Assembly (NCBI RefSeq): GCF_001602525.1
Contig: NZ_LSYT01000009.1
Span: 1 to 64,000, forward strand
Length of the DNA: 64,000 nt
From: Flavobacterium chilense
GTDB taxonomy: Bacteria; Bacteroidota; Bacteroidia; Flavobacteriales; Flavobacteriaceae
Direction of reading: 5' to 3'
Part shown: piece by piece, positions 26,161-35,297 of the stretch
Layout: every line of letters begins with the position of its first letter
How positions within the stretch are numbered: the stretch's first letter is position 1
Translations under genes and position numbers: made by a program
The notes under the pieces: generated by a model
What the model was told of the DNA's origin: nothing
Database searches by the model: none
What the model saw: only the letters and a program-made list of their open reading frames with translations

Positions 26161-27015
26161 ATGAAAATTAAACAATATCGTACTCAGTTTATTAAAGAAT
26201 TGTCACCTTTTTACGATGCGTACGAAGCGGAGAGTTTTTTCTATTTAATTTTAGAAGACAAGCATCAATTGCGGCAAATTGATCTGGCATTAAATCATGA
26301 ATTAGCTTTTTCAGAAAGTGATTTTGTTTTGTGGGATTCATTATTGGCCCAACTAAAAAAAGAAGTTCCCATTCAATACCTGTTAGGCAAAACTAATTTT
26401 TACGGATTGGATTTTGAGGTAAACGAAAACGTTTTGATTCCGAGGCCTGAAACAGAAGAGCTGGTTGAATGGATTATAAAGGAAAACTCCAAGCTCGGAG
26501 GTTCTAAAAAAATAAAGATTTTAGACATTGGTACAGGAAGTGGCTGTATTGCAATTTCATTGGCTAAAAATCTTCCAAATGCACAGGTATATGCTTTAGA
26601 TGTTTCTAAAAAGGCATTAGAAACAGCCAAAAGAAATGCTGTAAACAATAGAGTTGATGTTACTTTTTTATTGTTGAATATACTGGAAGAAGACGCATTA
26701 AAATCTGATTTTGATATTATCGTTTCAAATCCGCCTTATGTACGGAATTTAGAAAAAGAAGAAATCAAAAAGAATGTTTTAGATTATGAACCGCATTTGG
26801 CACTTTTTGTAGAAGACAACGATGCTTTGGTTTTTTATAGAAAAATAGCAACATTGGCGCAGAAAAATCTCCTGGAGAACGGACAGTTGTATTTTGAAAT
26901 CAATCAATACTTAGGGAGGGAAATGAATGATTTGTTAGAGCAAATGGATTTTAAGGATATTGAATTGCGAAAAGATATTTACGACAATGACCGTATGATG
27001 AAAGGGATTGTTTAG
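26161..27015 (+). CDS. prmC: release factor glutamine methyltransferase PrmC
   Basis: PrmC N5-methylates the GGQ glutamine of peptide release factors RF1 and RF2. The 284-residue protein has a helical N-terminal domain with PIQYLLGKTNFYGL, the SAM-binding motif ILDIGTGSGCIAISLA, and the catalytic NPPY (IIVSNPPYVR). It is downstream of the lipoprotein gene by 33 bases. Confidence 0.96.
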   Translation: MKIKQYRTQFIKELSPFYDAYEAESFFYLILEDKHQLRQIDLALNHELAFSESDFVLWDSLLAQLKKEVPIQYLLGKTNFYGLDFEVNENVLIPRPETEELVEWIIKENSKLGGSKKIKILDIGTGSGCIAISLAKNLPNAQVYALDVSKKALETAKRNAVNNRVDVTFLLLNILEEDALKSDFDIIVSNPPYVRNLEKEEIKKNVLDYEPHLALFVEDNDALVFYRKIATLAQKNLLENGQLYFEINQYLGREMNDLLEQMDFKDIELRKDIYDNDRMMKGIV

Positions 27016-27062
27016 TTTTTAGTCGCAATCTTTCTTCTGATAGCAAGACTGCGACTAAAAAT
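27015..27062. terminator. bidirectional terminator between prmC and the ABC permease
   Basis: Arms tttttagtcgcaatctt (27016-27032) and aagactgcgactaaaaa (27045-27061) pair over 17 bases with one mismatch. It lies between convergent genes, directly after the prmC stop codon. Confidence 0.85.
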
Positions 27063-27069
27063 TCAATAA

Positions 27070-28311
27070 TTATTCATAACGTAAAGCTTCAATAGGATCT
27101 AACTTAGATGCTTTTATTGCCGGATACAAACCAGAAACAATGGCAACCGCAAAACTGGTTCCAAAAGCAGCAAAAATGGCCATCCACGGAATCACAAAAG
27201 CAAATTTCATAGCTGCAGCAAAAGCAAAACCTACCAGGATTCCCAATACAATTCCAACCAATCCACCAATTTGACCAATCAGTAAAGTTTCGATAAAAAA
27301 CTGGACAGAAATGGTAACTTTTGTTGCACCCAGGGCTTTTCTTACTCCAATTTCGCGAGTACGTTCTGTAACCGATACAATCATAATATTCATTAAGGCG
27401 ATCGAAGATCCTAAAATTGTGATGATAGAAATAATCCAGGAAGCCCAGCCTAGATATTTTGTAATTCCCAGAATTCTGTTAATCAAATCGTCGCTTCGGC
27501 CAATCCCAAAATTATTATCACGAACCGGACTTAATTTTCGAACACGTCGCATGGTGCTTGTTGCATTGTCTATGGCTTCGTCCAGAAGTTCTTTTTTAGA
27601 AACCATTACACTAATGGTATAGTTGATATTTGGAGCCGTAAATAAAGAACGTGCTACTTGTATTGGAATCAAAACACGTAAATCCTGACTATGACCAAAA
27701 GTGGATCCTTTTTCTTTTAAAACCCCAATGACTTTAAAACGTGCGCCACGAATCGAAATCACTTTGTCAATCGGATTTACATCTTTTAGTAAGCCTTTTT
27801 CAAAATCAGATCCTACAATGCAGGAATAGGTGTTGTTATCAATGTCAAATTGATTAAAAGAACGCCCGGAAGTAGTTTCTAAACCGGAATTATTAATAAA
27901 ATGTTCATCGACACCTGTAATGGTAATTTCCGGATCTGTTTTGGCGTCTAAATATTTAACTTCGGCCTTTGATGTTGCTGTAAACGAAAGAGAAGTTTCG
28001 GTAAAAGGATATTTGTATTTGTTTTTAAAAGCAACAGCTTCCGGATACGAAATGATTGGATTAATTACTTCACGTTCATTTCCGCCACGATTTTTAAGCG
28101 TGTTTTCGTATTGATTGATATTGAAAGTGTTGGCTCCCATAGAAGCAAAATTGGTCGAAACCGTATTTTCAAGAGCGGTTACAACAGTTAGAATTCCAAC
28201 CAAAGCCGTAATTCCGATCGCGATAATTACTACAGTAAGAATGGTTCGCAATAATTGTGTTTTGATAGAACCAAAAGCAATTCGGATATTTTCTTTAAAT
28301 AATTTTAGCAT
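27070..28311 (-). CDS. ABC transporter permease, MacB/FtsX type
   Basis: This 413-residue permease has one N-terminal transmembrane helix (about 18-40), a large periplasmic MacB-PCD domain (about 45-270) and three C-terminal helices with the FtsX-type segment TEYRTREIGVRKALGA-like (TERTREIGVRKALGA here). It ends SGLYPAIKASKLDPIEALRYE, typical of MacB-like mechanotransmitters. No ATPase is next to it, so its partner is elsewhere. The frame opens at TTG 28320; ATG at 28311 (MLKLFKENIR) fits the family better. Confidence 0.9.
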   Translation of the reverse strand: MLKLFKENIRIAFGSIKTQLLRTILTVVIIAIGITALVGILTVVTALENTVSTNFASMGANTFNINQYENTLKNRGGNEREVINPIISYPEAVAFKNKYKYPFTETSLSFTATSKAEVKYLDAKTDPEITITGVDEHFINNSGLETTSGRSFNQFDIDNNTYSCIVGSDFEKGLLKDVNPIDKVISIRGARFKVIGVLKEKGSTFGHSQDLRVLIPIQVARSLFTAPNINYTISVMVSKKELLDEAIDNATSTMRRVRKLSPVRDNNFGIGRSDDLINRILGITKYLGWASWIISIITILGSSIALMNIMIVSVTERTREIGVRKALGATKVTISVQFFIETLLIGQIGGLVGIVLGILVGFAFAAAMKFAFVIPWMAIFAAFGTSFAVAIVSGLYPAIKASKLDPIEALRYE

Positions 28312-28524
28312 CATGACCAATTTGTCACGAAAATACGTTTTTTGTTACAAGTTTGTTTTCGAAGAGCTATTATTTATTTTAAAAAATAAGATATTTGCAG
28401 ACGAATAGAATGAAGAGAAATCTAATATTCTAAATAAATTATAATTCAAAAAGGTTTTTAAATATAAGATTTCAGTAAAAAGAAGTCTAATAATATAAAA
28501 TCTAAAATCTAATAATCTAAAAGA

Positions 28525-29955
28525 ATGGCTTCAAAACCGAGCATACCAAAAGGAACAAGAGATTTTTCGCCTGCAGAGGTGTCAAAACGTCAATATATCA
28601 TTCAGACTATAAAAAGTAATTTCGAGAAATTTGGTTTTCAGCCAATCGAAACACCTTCATTTGAGAATTCAGATACCTTAATGGGGAAATATGGAGAAGA
28701 AGGAGATCGTTTGATTTTTAAAATATTGAACTCGGGTAACTTTTTCTTTGATAAAAATAATAAAATTGAAATACCGGAATCTATCGAGGCGCTTCAGGTT
28801 AATTCTGCTGAAACAATTGATTTGAGTCAGAGAATTGAACTGAATAAATTTACCGGAAAAATTTCAGAAAAAGCTTTACGTTACGATTTAACCGTTCCGT
28901 TTGCGAGATACGTAGTACAACATCAAAACGAAATCGAGTTTCCTTTTAAAAGATACCAGATCCAGCCGGTTTGGAGAGCAGATCGTCCGCAAAAAAGTCG
29001 TTACAGAGAATTTTTTCAATGTGATGCCGATGTGGTGGGTTCAAAATCATTATGGCAGGAAGTAGAATTAGTGCAATTATACGATACAGTTTTTACTTCT
29101 CTGGGTTTAGAAGGTGTTACCATTAAAATCAATAACAGAAAGATATTATCAGGAATTGCAGAAGTAATTGGCGCTTCGGATAAATTGATTGATTTTACGG
29201 TTGCCTTAGATAAGCTGGATAAAATAGGAGAAGATGGCGTTAAGAAAGAAATGATCGAAAAAGGTATTTCTGAAGATGCGTTGGTAAAAGTTCAGCCGCT
29301 TTTTAGTTTCTCCGGAACATTTTCAGATAAAATCAGTCAGCTTTCAGATTTGTTGGCAGAATCTGAAGAAGGAATGAAAGGAGTAGAGGAACTTAAATTT
29401 ATTTGTGACAATGTGGCAACTTTAGGCTTGTCAACAGCAATATTGGATCTGGATGTGACACTGGCTCGTGGATTAAATTATTATACAGGAGCTATTTTTG
29501 AAGTAGCAGCGCCTAAAACCGTTTCGATAGGTTCTATTGGCGGTGGCGGAAGATACGACGATTTGACGGGTATTTTTGGTTTAAAAAATATGAGTGGTGT
29601 TGGAATTTCTTTTGGTTTAGATCGTATTTATGATGTATTAGAAGAATTAAAATTGTTTCCTGATACTGTTGCAGCGACTTCAAAAGCTTTATTTATCAAT
29701 TATGGAGATAAAGAAGCTTTGTATGCATCACAAGCCATTCAGCAATTAAGAAGAGAAAATATAAAAGTAGAGTTATATCCTGATAATGTAAAAGTAGGAA
29801 AACAATTTCAGTATGCAGATAAGCGTATGATTCCGTTTGCAGTAATTGCAGGAGATCAGGAAATTGCTTCAAAGACTTATTCGCTTAAAAATCTGGTTTC
29901 AGGAGAGCAAATCGCAGTAGATTTCGAAGGTTTGAAAAATGCTTTGTTGGGCTAA
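28525..29955 (+). CDS. hisS: histidine-tRNA ligase
   Basis: A class II aminoacyl-tRNA synthetase of 476 residues. Motif 1 is near KGTRDFSPAE, motif 2 includes ALRYDLTVPFARYV and SRYREFFQCDAD, the histidine-binding segments are LARGLNYYTGAIFEV and GGGGRYDDL, and motif 3 is GVGISFGLDRI. A C-terminal anticodon-binding domain covers about 375-475. It is somewhat longer than the E. coli enzyme (424). Confidence 0.96.
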   Translation: MASKPSIPKGTRDFSPAEVSKRQYIIQTIKSNFEKFGFQPIETPSFENSDTLMGKYGEEGDRLIFKILNSGNFFFDKNNKIEIPESIEALQVNSAETIDLSQRIELNKFTGKISEKALRYDLTVPFARYVVQHQNEIEFPFKRYQIQPVWRADRPQKSRYREFFQCDADVVGSKSLWQEVELVQLYDTVFTSLGLEGVTIKINNRKILSGIAEVIGASDKLIDFTVALDKLDKIGEDGVKKEMIEKGISEDALVKVQPLFSFSGTFSDKISQLSDLLAESEEGMKGVEELKFICDNVATLGLSTAILDLDVTLARGLNYYTGAIFEVAAPKTVSIGSIGGGGRYDDLTGIFGLKNMSGVGISFGLDRIYDVLEELKLFPDTVAATSKALFINYGDKEALYASQAIQQLRRENIKVELYPDNVKVGKQFQYADKRMIPFAVIAGDQEIASKTYSLKNLVSGEQIAVDFEGLKNALLG

Positions 29956-30004
29956 CTTTTTGAAGTGGAAGTTTTGCCCAAAGATTGCACAGTTTTAAAA
30001 GATT

Positions 30005-30102
30005 TTTCTATTTCAGGCAGATTAGGCAGATTAAATTTGATTTTTATATTGAAGAAATCGGCTTTAATCTGCCTGAATCTTTTTAAATCTGCGTGAAATA
30101 TT
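30005..30102. repeat. nested intergenic inverted repeat after hisS
   Basis: An inner pair aggcagattaaa (30024-30035) and tttaatctgcct (30063-30074) is perfect over 12 bases. An outer pair tatttcaggcagatt and aaatctgcgtgaaata is nearly so. It is one of about ten such intergenic elements in the window. Confidence 0.7.
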
Positions 30103-30244
30103 AAAAAATACTTTACGAGGCTAACTGTCTGGAATAAAAGTTTTTGCTTCAAGTTCCCCGAATTTAAAGGGGTTTCTTTTAAAATCTCTGCATGAAATAG
30201 TTGTCAGAGAAGAAAAAAAACTTTTAATTTGCCGACCTTAAGTT

Positions 30245-30315
30245 ACGGGCGTAGTTCAAGGGTAGAATAGCGGTCTCCAAAACCGTTGATGGGGGTTCGA
30301 ATCCCTCCGCCCGTG
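30245..30315 (+). tRNA. tRNA-Trp (anticodon CCA)
   Basis: A full cloverleaf of 71 nt. The acceptor stem acgggcg pairs with cgcccgt, with discriminator g. The anticodon stem gcggt/accgt encloses loop ctCCAaa, and the T arm is gggggttcgaatcccc-like. CCA is not encoded at the 3' end. It stands alone between hisS and grpE. Confidence 0.95.
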
Positions 30316-30379
30316 CAAAAAAAATATTTTTTACCATAAAGTACGCAAGGATTTTTATCTAAGAATATTTTCAAAAGCA

Positions 30380-30430
30380 CAAAGTTCGCAAAGCTATAGT
30401 AATACAAAGCTTTGCGAACTTTGTCTTTTT
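30380..30430 (+). terminator. perfect inverted repeat, likely tRNA-Trp terminator
   Basis: Arms caaagttcgcaaagct (30380-30395) and agctttgcgaactttg (30408-30423) are perfect over 16 bases with a 12-base loop, followed by tcttttt. A degenerate third copy of the word (actttgcgttctttg) follows at about 30451. It belongs in sequence style to the dispersed intergenic repeat set. Confidence 0.75.
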
Positions 30431-30523
30431 ATAAAGCTTAAGAGTAAAAAACTTTGCGTTCTTTGTATTAATTTTTTTGCTGTTCAGGTTTTGTCATTAA
30501 TGCATTAAAGATGATTAAAGCAT

Positions 30524-30563
30524 AAAAAAAAAGCTTCGTCTCTATAAGGCGAAGCTTTTTTTA
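30524..30563. terminator. hairpin with A and T tracts
   Basis: aagcttcg (30531-30538) pairs with cgaagctt (30550-30557), extended by a run of A on the left and T on the right. It probably ends transcription after the tRNA. The rest of the space up to the grpE promoter holds no gene that I can support. Confidence 0.75.
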
Positions 30564-30755
30564 ATATAAGGTAAATTTGAATTAATAATTATTTTGAGGC
30601 CGGAGCCAACCCTTAAATTCAATTTTGGTGGTAATGATTTATGTTTTACGCTATCAAAGATAAAATAAACTAAAACGTAATAGTCTTAAAATTATACTAA
30701 ATTTTAAAAGGTTACTTTTGCTTTTTAAACAGCTCAGTTTTAATAAAGTGACAAT

Positions 30756-30787
30756 TTGACATTTTATAAGATTTGGCAGTACTTTTG
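30756..30787 (+). promoter_or_regulatory. complete promoter for grpE-dnaJ
   Basis: TTG at 30756-30758 and TACTTTTG at 30780-30787 are separated by 21 bases, which fits the Bacteroidota -33/-7 promoter. The start codon chosen for grpE follows 24 bases later. Confidence 0.7.
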
Positions 30788-30811
30788 CAATCCAATAGAA
30801 AGAATAAAAAA

Positions 30812-31390
30812 ATGAAGTTTAAGAATATTTTTAAAAATAAAAGTAATATGACTACGGAAAATACAGAATTCGATCAGGAATTAGATGATGTAACGTTAGA
30901 AAACAATGCCAACGGTGAGCAGTTAATTGTTGAAGAATTAAGTGTTGAAGAGCAATTGGCTCAAGACTTGGCAAAAGAAAAAGATAAGTTTTTGAGATTA
31001 TTTGCTGAATTTGAAAATTACAAAAAAAGAACTTCAAAAGAGCGTATCGATTTGTTTAAAACAGCCAACCAAGAAGTTTTGTTAGCCATGCTTCCTGTTT
31101 TGGATGATTTTGACAGAGCGATTGTAGAAATCAACAAATCTGAAGATGAAAATTTAACTAAAGGAGTGGAGTTAATCCATGAAAAGTTAAAAAGTACTTT
31201 AACCGCAAAAGGTTTAGAGCAAGTTGAAGTAAGAGCAGGTGATGCTTTTAATGCTGATTTTGCTGAGGCAATTACTCAAATTCCGGCTCCGTCTGAGAAA
31301 TTAAAAGGGAAAATTGTTGATGTTATTGAAAAAGGCTACAAATTAGGAGACAAAATTATTCGTTTCCCTAAAGTGGTTATCGGAAACTAA
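30812..31390 (+). CDS. grpE: nucleotide exchange factor GrpE
   Basis: GrpE releases ADP from DnaK. The 192-residue product starts at ATG 30812; the longer frame from 30773 begins before the -7 box and is rejected. ATG 30848 (MTTENTEF) is an alternative. The protein has an acidic N terminus, a long coiled coil (about 50-110) with FLRLFAEFENYKKRTSKER, and the beta domain containing KGYKLGDKIIRFPKVVIG. dnaJ follows after about 100 bases; dnaK is not in the window. Confidence 0.95.
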   Translation: MKFKNIFKNKSNMTTENTEFDQELDDVTLENNANGEQLIVEELSVEEQLAQDLAKEKDKFLRLFAEFENYKKRTSKERIDLFKTANQEVLLAMLPVLDDFDRAIVEINKSEDENLTKGVELIHEKLKSTLTAKGLEQVEVRAGDAFNADFAEAITQIPAPSEKLKGKIVDVIEKGYKLGDKIIRFPKVVIGN

Positions 31391-31489
31391 AAAATGCAAA
31401 CATAAATTTCAAGTGCATTTTTTGGATTTTGGAATTTTTAAGATTTGGACTCGAGCGCTAGTGAACTGGCGAAGCAATTTAACCTCATT

Positions 31490-32602
31490 ATGAAAAAAGA
31501 TTTTTACGAAATACTAGGCATTTCAAAGAATGCTGATGCTGCCGAAATAAAAAAAGCTTACCGCAAAAGTGCGCTTAAATATCACCCGGATAAAAATCCA
31601 GGCGACAAAGAGGCAGAAGAAAACTTTAAACTTGCAGCAGAAGCTTATGAAGTTTTAAGTGATCCGAACAAAAAAGCGAAATACGATCAATACGGACATC
31701 AGGCATTTGACGGTTCCGGCGGATTTGGCGGCGGTCATGGTGGTATGAATATGGATGATATTTTCAGCCAGTTTGGTGACATTTTTGGTGGCGGATTTGG
31801 CGGTTTCGGTGGAGGCGGTGGCGGAGGCCCTCGTCGTTCTAAAGGAAGCAATCTTCGAATTAAAGTAAAATTAACTTTAGAAGAAATTGCAAATGGTGTT
31901 GAGAAAAAAGTAAAAGTAAAACGTAAAGTTCAGGCTAAAGGCGTAACCTATAAAACTTGTACCACTTGTAATGGTCAGGGTCAGGTAATGCGTGTAACCA
32001 ATACCATTTTAGGAAGAATGCAATCTGCATCTACATGCCCTACTTGTGGTGGTTCTGGTCAGATTTTAGATAAAAAACCTTCTGAGGCAGATGCTCAGGG
32101 AATGGTGGTAGAAGATGAAACAGTTTCTATCAAAATCCCGGCTGGTGTAGTAGATGGTATGCAGTTAAAAGTTTCTAACAAAGGAAACGATGCACCTGGA
32201 AATAGTATTCCAGGAGATTTAATTGTAGCAATTGAAGAATTAGAACACGAATTTTTGAAACGTGAAGGTGAAAACATCCATTATGATTTATACATCAGTT
32301 TCCCTGAAGCAGTATTAGGATCATCAAAAGATATTGAAGCTATTAACGGAAAAGTTCGTATCAAACTGGAAGAAGGAATTCAATCCGGAAAAATATTAAG
32401 ATTAAAAGGAAAAGGTATTCCAAGTATAAACGGTTACGGAAGTGGAGATTTGCTGGTTCACGTAAACGTATGGACACCAAAAACACTGAACAAAGAGCAA
32501 AAACAATTTTTTGAAAATGCATTAAATGATGAGCACTTTGTTCCAAGTCCTGAAAAATCAGAAAAATCATTTTTTGAGAAAGTAAAAGATATGTTTTCAT
32601 AA
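31490..32602 (+). CDS. dnaJ: chaperone DnaJ with a two-repeat zinc region
   Basis: Hsp40 partner of DnaK, 370 residues from ATG 31490 (the longer frame has no matching sequence). The J domain (1-70) carries the HPD motif in KYHPDKNPG. A Gly/Phe-rich linker follows (about 75-120). The central region has only two C-x-x-C-x-G-x-G repeats (CTTCNGQG and CPTCGGSG), where DnaJ normally has four. The C-terminal substrate-binding domains follow. I believe this reduced zinc region is usual in flavobacteria, so it is a lineage trait, not a defect. Confidence 0.95.
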   Translation: MKKDFYEILGISKNADAAEIKKAYRKSALKYHPDKNPGDKEAEENFKLAAEAYEVLSDPNKKAKYDQYGHQAFDGSGGFGGGHGGMNMDDIFSQFGDIFGGGFGGFGGGGGGGPRRSKGSNLRIKVKLTLEEIANGVEKKVKVKRKVQAKGVTYKTCTTCNGQGQVMRVTNTILGRMQSASTCPTCGGSGQILDKKPSEADAQGMVVEDETVSIKIPAGVVDGMQLKVSNKGNDAPGNSIPGDLIVAIEELEHEFLKREGENIHYDLYISFPEAVLGSSKDIEAINGKVRIKLEEGIQSGKILRLKGKGIPSINGYGSGDLLVHVNVWTPKTLNKEQKQFFENALNDEHFVPSPEKSEKSFFEKVKDMFS

Positions 32603-32636
32603 GCCGGACTTTTTCTAAAAAGAACAAATAAATTTC

Positions 32637-32674
32637 AAAACCCATTCTAATATAAATTTAGAATGGGTTTTTTG
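32637..32674 (+). terminator. terminator after dnaJ
   Basis: aaaacccattcta pairs perfectly with tagaatgggtttt and is followed by TTTT. It lies 34 bases after the dnaJ stop codon. Confidence 0.9.
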
Positions 32675-32765
32675 CGTAATTGTATCAAGATTCGCTTCGA
32701 ATTATTTACTTTTACAGGCGCGTGGCCACAATGGTCAAACCAACGCAGAAAATTCTAAAAATAGC

Positions 32766-33686
32766 ATGAGCAACTTACTAGAAGTACATAAAGTCGTAAA
32801 ACAATACGGTGATTATGTAGCGCTTAACGAAGTTTCATTAAATGTGCCAAAAGGTAGTATTTATGGATTATTAGGTCCAAATGGAGCAGGAAAAACTTCC
32901 CTTATCAGAATTATAAATCAAATTACATTACCGGATAGCGGAGAAGTAATTTTGGATGGAGAAAAACTACAGCCCAAACATGTGCAGACTATTGGCTATC
33001 TTCCGGAAGAAAGAGGTTTGTACAGTTCGATGAAAGTAGGTGAACAATGTTTGTATCTGGCACAAATGAAAGGACTTTCTAAAACCGAAGCCAAAAAACA
33101 ATTAGATTACTGGTTTGATCGTTTAGGAATACAAGGCTGGTGGAATAAAAAAATCCAGGAACTTTCTAAAGGAATGGCGCAAAAAATTCAGTTTGTAGTT
33201 TGTGTGCTGCACAAACCGAAATTACTGATTCTAGATGAGCCTTTCTCCGGATTTGACCCAGTAAATGCCAATATTATCAAAGACGAAATTTTAGCGCTGA
33301 AAGAACAAGGATCAACGATTATTTTCTCGACACACAGAATGGAAAGTGTAGAGGAACTTTGCGAAAATATTGCTTTAATTCACCAATCAAATAAATTAAT
33401 AGAAGGAAAACTTGTTGATGTAAAACGTCAGTTTAGAACCAACAGTTTTGAGGTTGGAATCCTGACCAGTAATGTTGAAGGGTTAATGTACGACATTACA
33501 CAAAAATTTACCGTTTCGCCGGCAAATTTTAAATCTTTAAACGATGATTTGAAATTAGAAATACAAATTGGAAATGCAACTTCAAATGAGTTATTGCATA
33601 TTTTGACACAAAGAGGACAGGTTACCCACTTTGTTGAAAAAATTCCAAGTGTAAACGATATTTTTATTCAAACAGTAACAGGATAG
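32766..33686 (+). CDS. ABC transporter ATP-binding protein (NatA-like)
   Basis: A 306-residue ATPase with Walker A GPNGAGKTS (about 38-46), signature ELSKGMAQK (LSKGM instead of LSGGQ, as in NatA/ABC-2 exporters), Walker B LLILDEPFSGFDP and the H-loop STHRMES. A C-terminal extension of about 90 residues (DUF4162-like) is present. It pairs with the permease at 33785. A near-consensus TACTTTTA lies upstream. Confidence 0.92.
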   Translation: MSNLLEVHKVVKQYGDYVALNEVSLNVPKGSIYGLLGPNGAGKTSLIRIINQITLPDSGEVILDGEKLQPKHVQTIGYLPEERGLYSSMKVGEQCLYLAQMKGLSKTEAKKQLDYWFDRLGIQGWWNKKIQELSKGMAQKIQFVVCVLHKPKLLILDEPFSGFDPVNANIIKDEILALKEQGSTIIFSTHRMESVEELCENIALIHQSNKLIEGKLVDVKRQFRTNSFEVGILTSNVEGLMYDITQKFTVSPANFKSLNDDLKLEIQIGNATSNELLHILTQRGQVTHFVEKIPSVNDIFIQTVTG

Positions 33687-33687
33687 A

Positions 33688-33781
33688 TCTTTAGATCGTT
33701 AGACTTCTTGGATTTTTAGATTAAACTGGAAATCAAAAAAATCTAACAATCTAAGAAGTTTAAAAATCTAACAATCTAAAA
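33688..33781. repeat. intergenic inverted repeat between ABC ATPase and permease
   Basis: The left side (ttagatcgttagacttcttgg) and right side (aatctaagaagtttaaaaatc and aatctaacaatctaaa) are built from the words ttaga and aatctaa and can fold on each other. It lies inside what should be one transcript. Confidence 0.6.
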
Positions 33782-33784
33782 TAA

Positions 33785-35101
33785 ATGAGTATAATTTCAT
33801 TAATTATAAAAAGAGAATTTATTGCAAAAGTCCGCAATAAGTCTTTCGTTGTCATGACCTTTTTGAGTCCGCTATTGTTTGTGGCAATTGCAGGATTTAT
33901 TGGTTATCTGAGTTCAATGAAAGCCGAAACAAAACGAATTGCAATTCATGATGAAACGGGTTTATTTGCTAATGACTTTTTAAAGCAGAATAAAAAAGAT
34001 AGCGAATACAAATTTCTGAACCTTTCTGAAATAGAGGTAAAATCGTTGAAAGACAGTATTACCAAAGAAAATTTCAGCGGTTTAATTGTTATTCCAAAAA
34101 CAAATGACTTCAGGGATCTGGAGAAAAAAATTGAATTTATTTCTAATAGCAGTCCAAGTATTTCTTTTATAGAAAAAACACAACGTGTTATAGCAGAAAA
34201 AATCACCAAAATAAATTTAGAAAAAGCCAGGCTGGATACTCTGGCAATTAAAAAAGCGCAGGCAACTGTAAATATTCATTTGGTTAAAGCTTCGGGAGAA
34301 GAAAGCTTAAAAGGATTAAATGAAATAAAAATTGGAATTGGAGGTGCATTTGGTTATCTGATTATGATGTTTATTATCATTTATGGAAACATGGTGATGA
34401 GAAGTGTGATCGAAGAAAAAACAAACCGAATCATCGAAATCATTATCTCATCAGTAAAACCATTTCAGTTAATGATTGGTAAAATTGTTGGGACATCACT
34501 GGCGGGAATTCTGCAATTTATGATCTGGGCAATTATTGGTCTCGGATTAATGTTTGCAGCATCAGCATTTTTTGGTGTAAATGTTGGGCCAACAGCCAGA
34601 ATTTCACCAGAATTAATGCAATCGGCACAACATGAACTTTCAGGTTCTGCGCAAATGTATATTGCTGAGTTATGGAACTTGCCAATTGCGAGTATTATAA
34701 TTGGTTTTGTGGTTTATTTTATTGGCGGATATTTCCTGTACAGTTCATTCTATGCCGCAATTGGAGCAGCGGTTGATAATCAAACCGACTCGCAACAATT
34801 TTTGCTGCCTATTATTATGCCGCTTATTTTAAGCGTTTATATTGGGTTCTTTACCGTTGTCAATGATCCTCACGGAACTATTGCAGTTGTATTTTCCATG
34901 ATTCCGCTTACATCGCCAATTGTAATGTTAATGCGTATTCCGTTTGGAGTGCCATGGTGGCAAATCGCGATTTCGGTATCATTATTGTTTGCAACCTTTT
35001 TCCTTGTGGTTTGGTTTGCTGCCAAAATTTATCGTGTAGGTATTTTAATGTACGGAAAAAAACCAACTTGGAAAGAATTATATAGATGGCTTAAATATTA
35101 A
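33785..35101 (+). CDS. ABC-2 type exporter permease (NatB-like)
   Basis: A 438-residue membrane protein. One transmembrane helix lies near the N terminus (about 20-40). A large extracytoplasmic domain follows (about 40-180), then about five C-terminal helices beginning IGGAFGYLIMMFIIIYGNM. The motif EEKTNRIIEIIISSVKPFQ is typical of NatB/ABC-2 permeases. With the ATPase upstream it forms a complete half-transporter pair. The substrate is unknown; Na+ export by NatAB is one known case. Confidence 0.9.
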   Translation: MSIISLIIKREFIAKVRNKSFVVMTFLSPLLFVAIAGFIGYLSSMKAETKRIAIHDETGLFANDFLKQNKKDSEYKFLNLSEIEVKSLKDSITKENFSGLIVIPKTNDFRDLEKKIEFISNSSPSISFIEKTQRVIAEKITKINLEKARLDTLAIKKAQATVNIHLVKASGEESLKGLNEIKIGIGGAFGYLIMMFIIIYGNMVMRSVIEEKTNRIIEIIISSVKPFQLMIGKIVGTSLAGILQFMIWAIIGLGLMFAASAFFGVNVGPTARISPELMQSAQHELSGSAQMYIAELWNLPIASIIIGFVVYFIGGYFLYSSFYAAIGAAVDNQTDSQQFLLPIIMPLILSVYIGFFTVVNDPHGTIAVVFSMIPLTSPIVMLMRIPFGVPWWQIAISVSLLFATFFLVVWFAAKIYRVGILMYGKKPTWKELYRWLKY

Positions 35102-35112
35102 TTTGTATAGAG

Positions 35113-35290
35113 GCAAAGGTTCAGAGTTACAAAGATTCAAAGGTTTTTTTAATGTTTGTAGCTTAGAATAAACTACTTTAAGACTATACAAATAGCATGA
35201 AAATATATTACTAATAACAGGTTAAAAGGTGTTATTGTGACAAAGATTTTGAACTTTGTACCTCTGAACCTTTGCAACTTTGAACCTTAA
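35113..35290. repeat. long intergenic inverted repeat before the sigma-54 activator
   Basis: gcaaaggttcagag (35113-35126) is repeated in perfect inverse as ctctgaacctttgc (35262-35275). The match extends about 10 bases inward with few differences (tacaaag-ttcaaa). The two arms are 135 bases apart. The word aaagttgcaaaggttc reappears near 48865, so the sequence is dispersed and not local. Confidence 0.75.
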
Positions 35291-35297
35291 GAAAAGA

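Noticed and set aside
29952..30152. 66-codon minus frame after hisS
   Set aside because: It is made of intergenic inverted-repeat words and has no recognisable protein pattern.
30245..30563. tRNA-Trp as an integration (att) site
   Set aside because: The 3' end of the tRNA is not repeated in the flanking sequence and no integrase is nearby.
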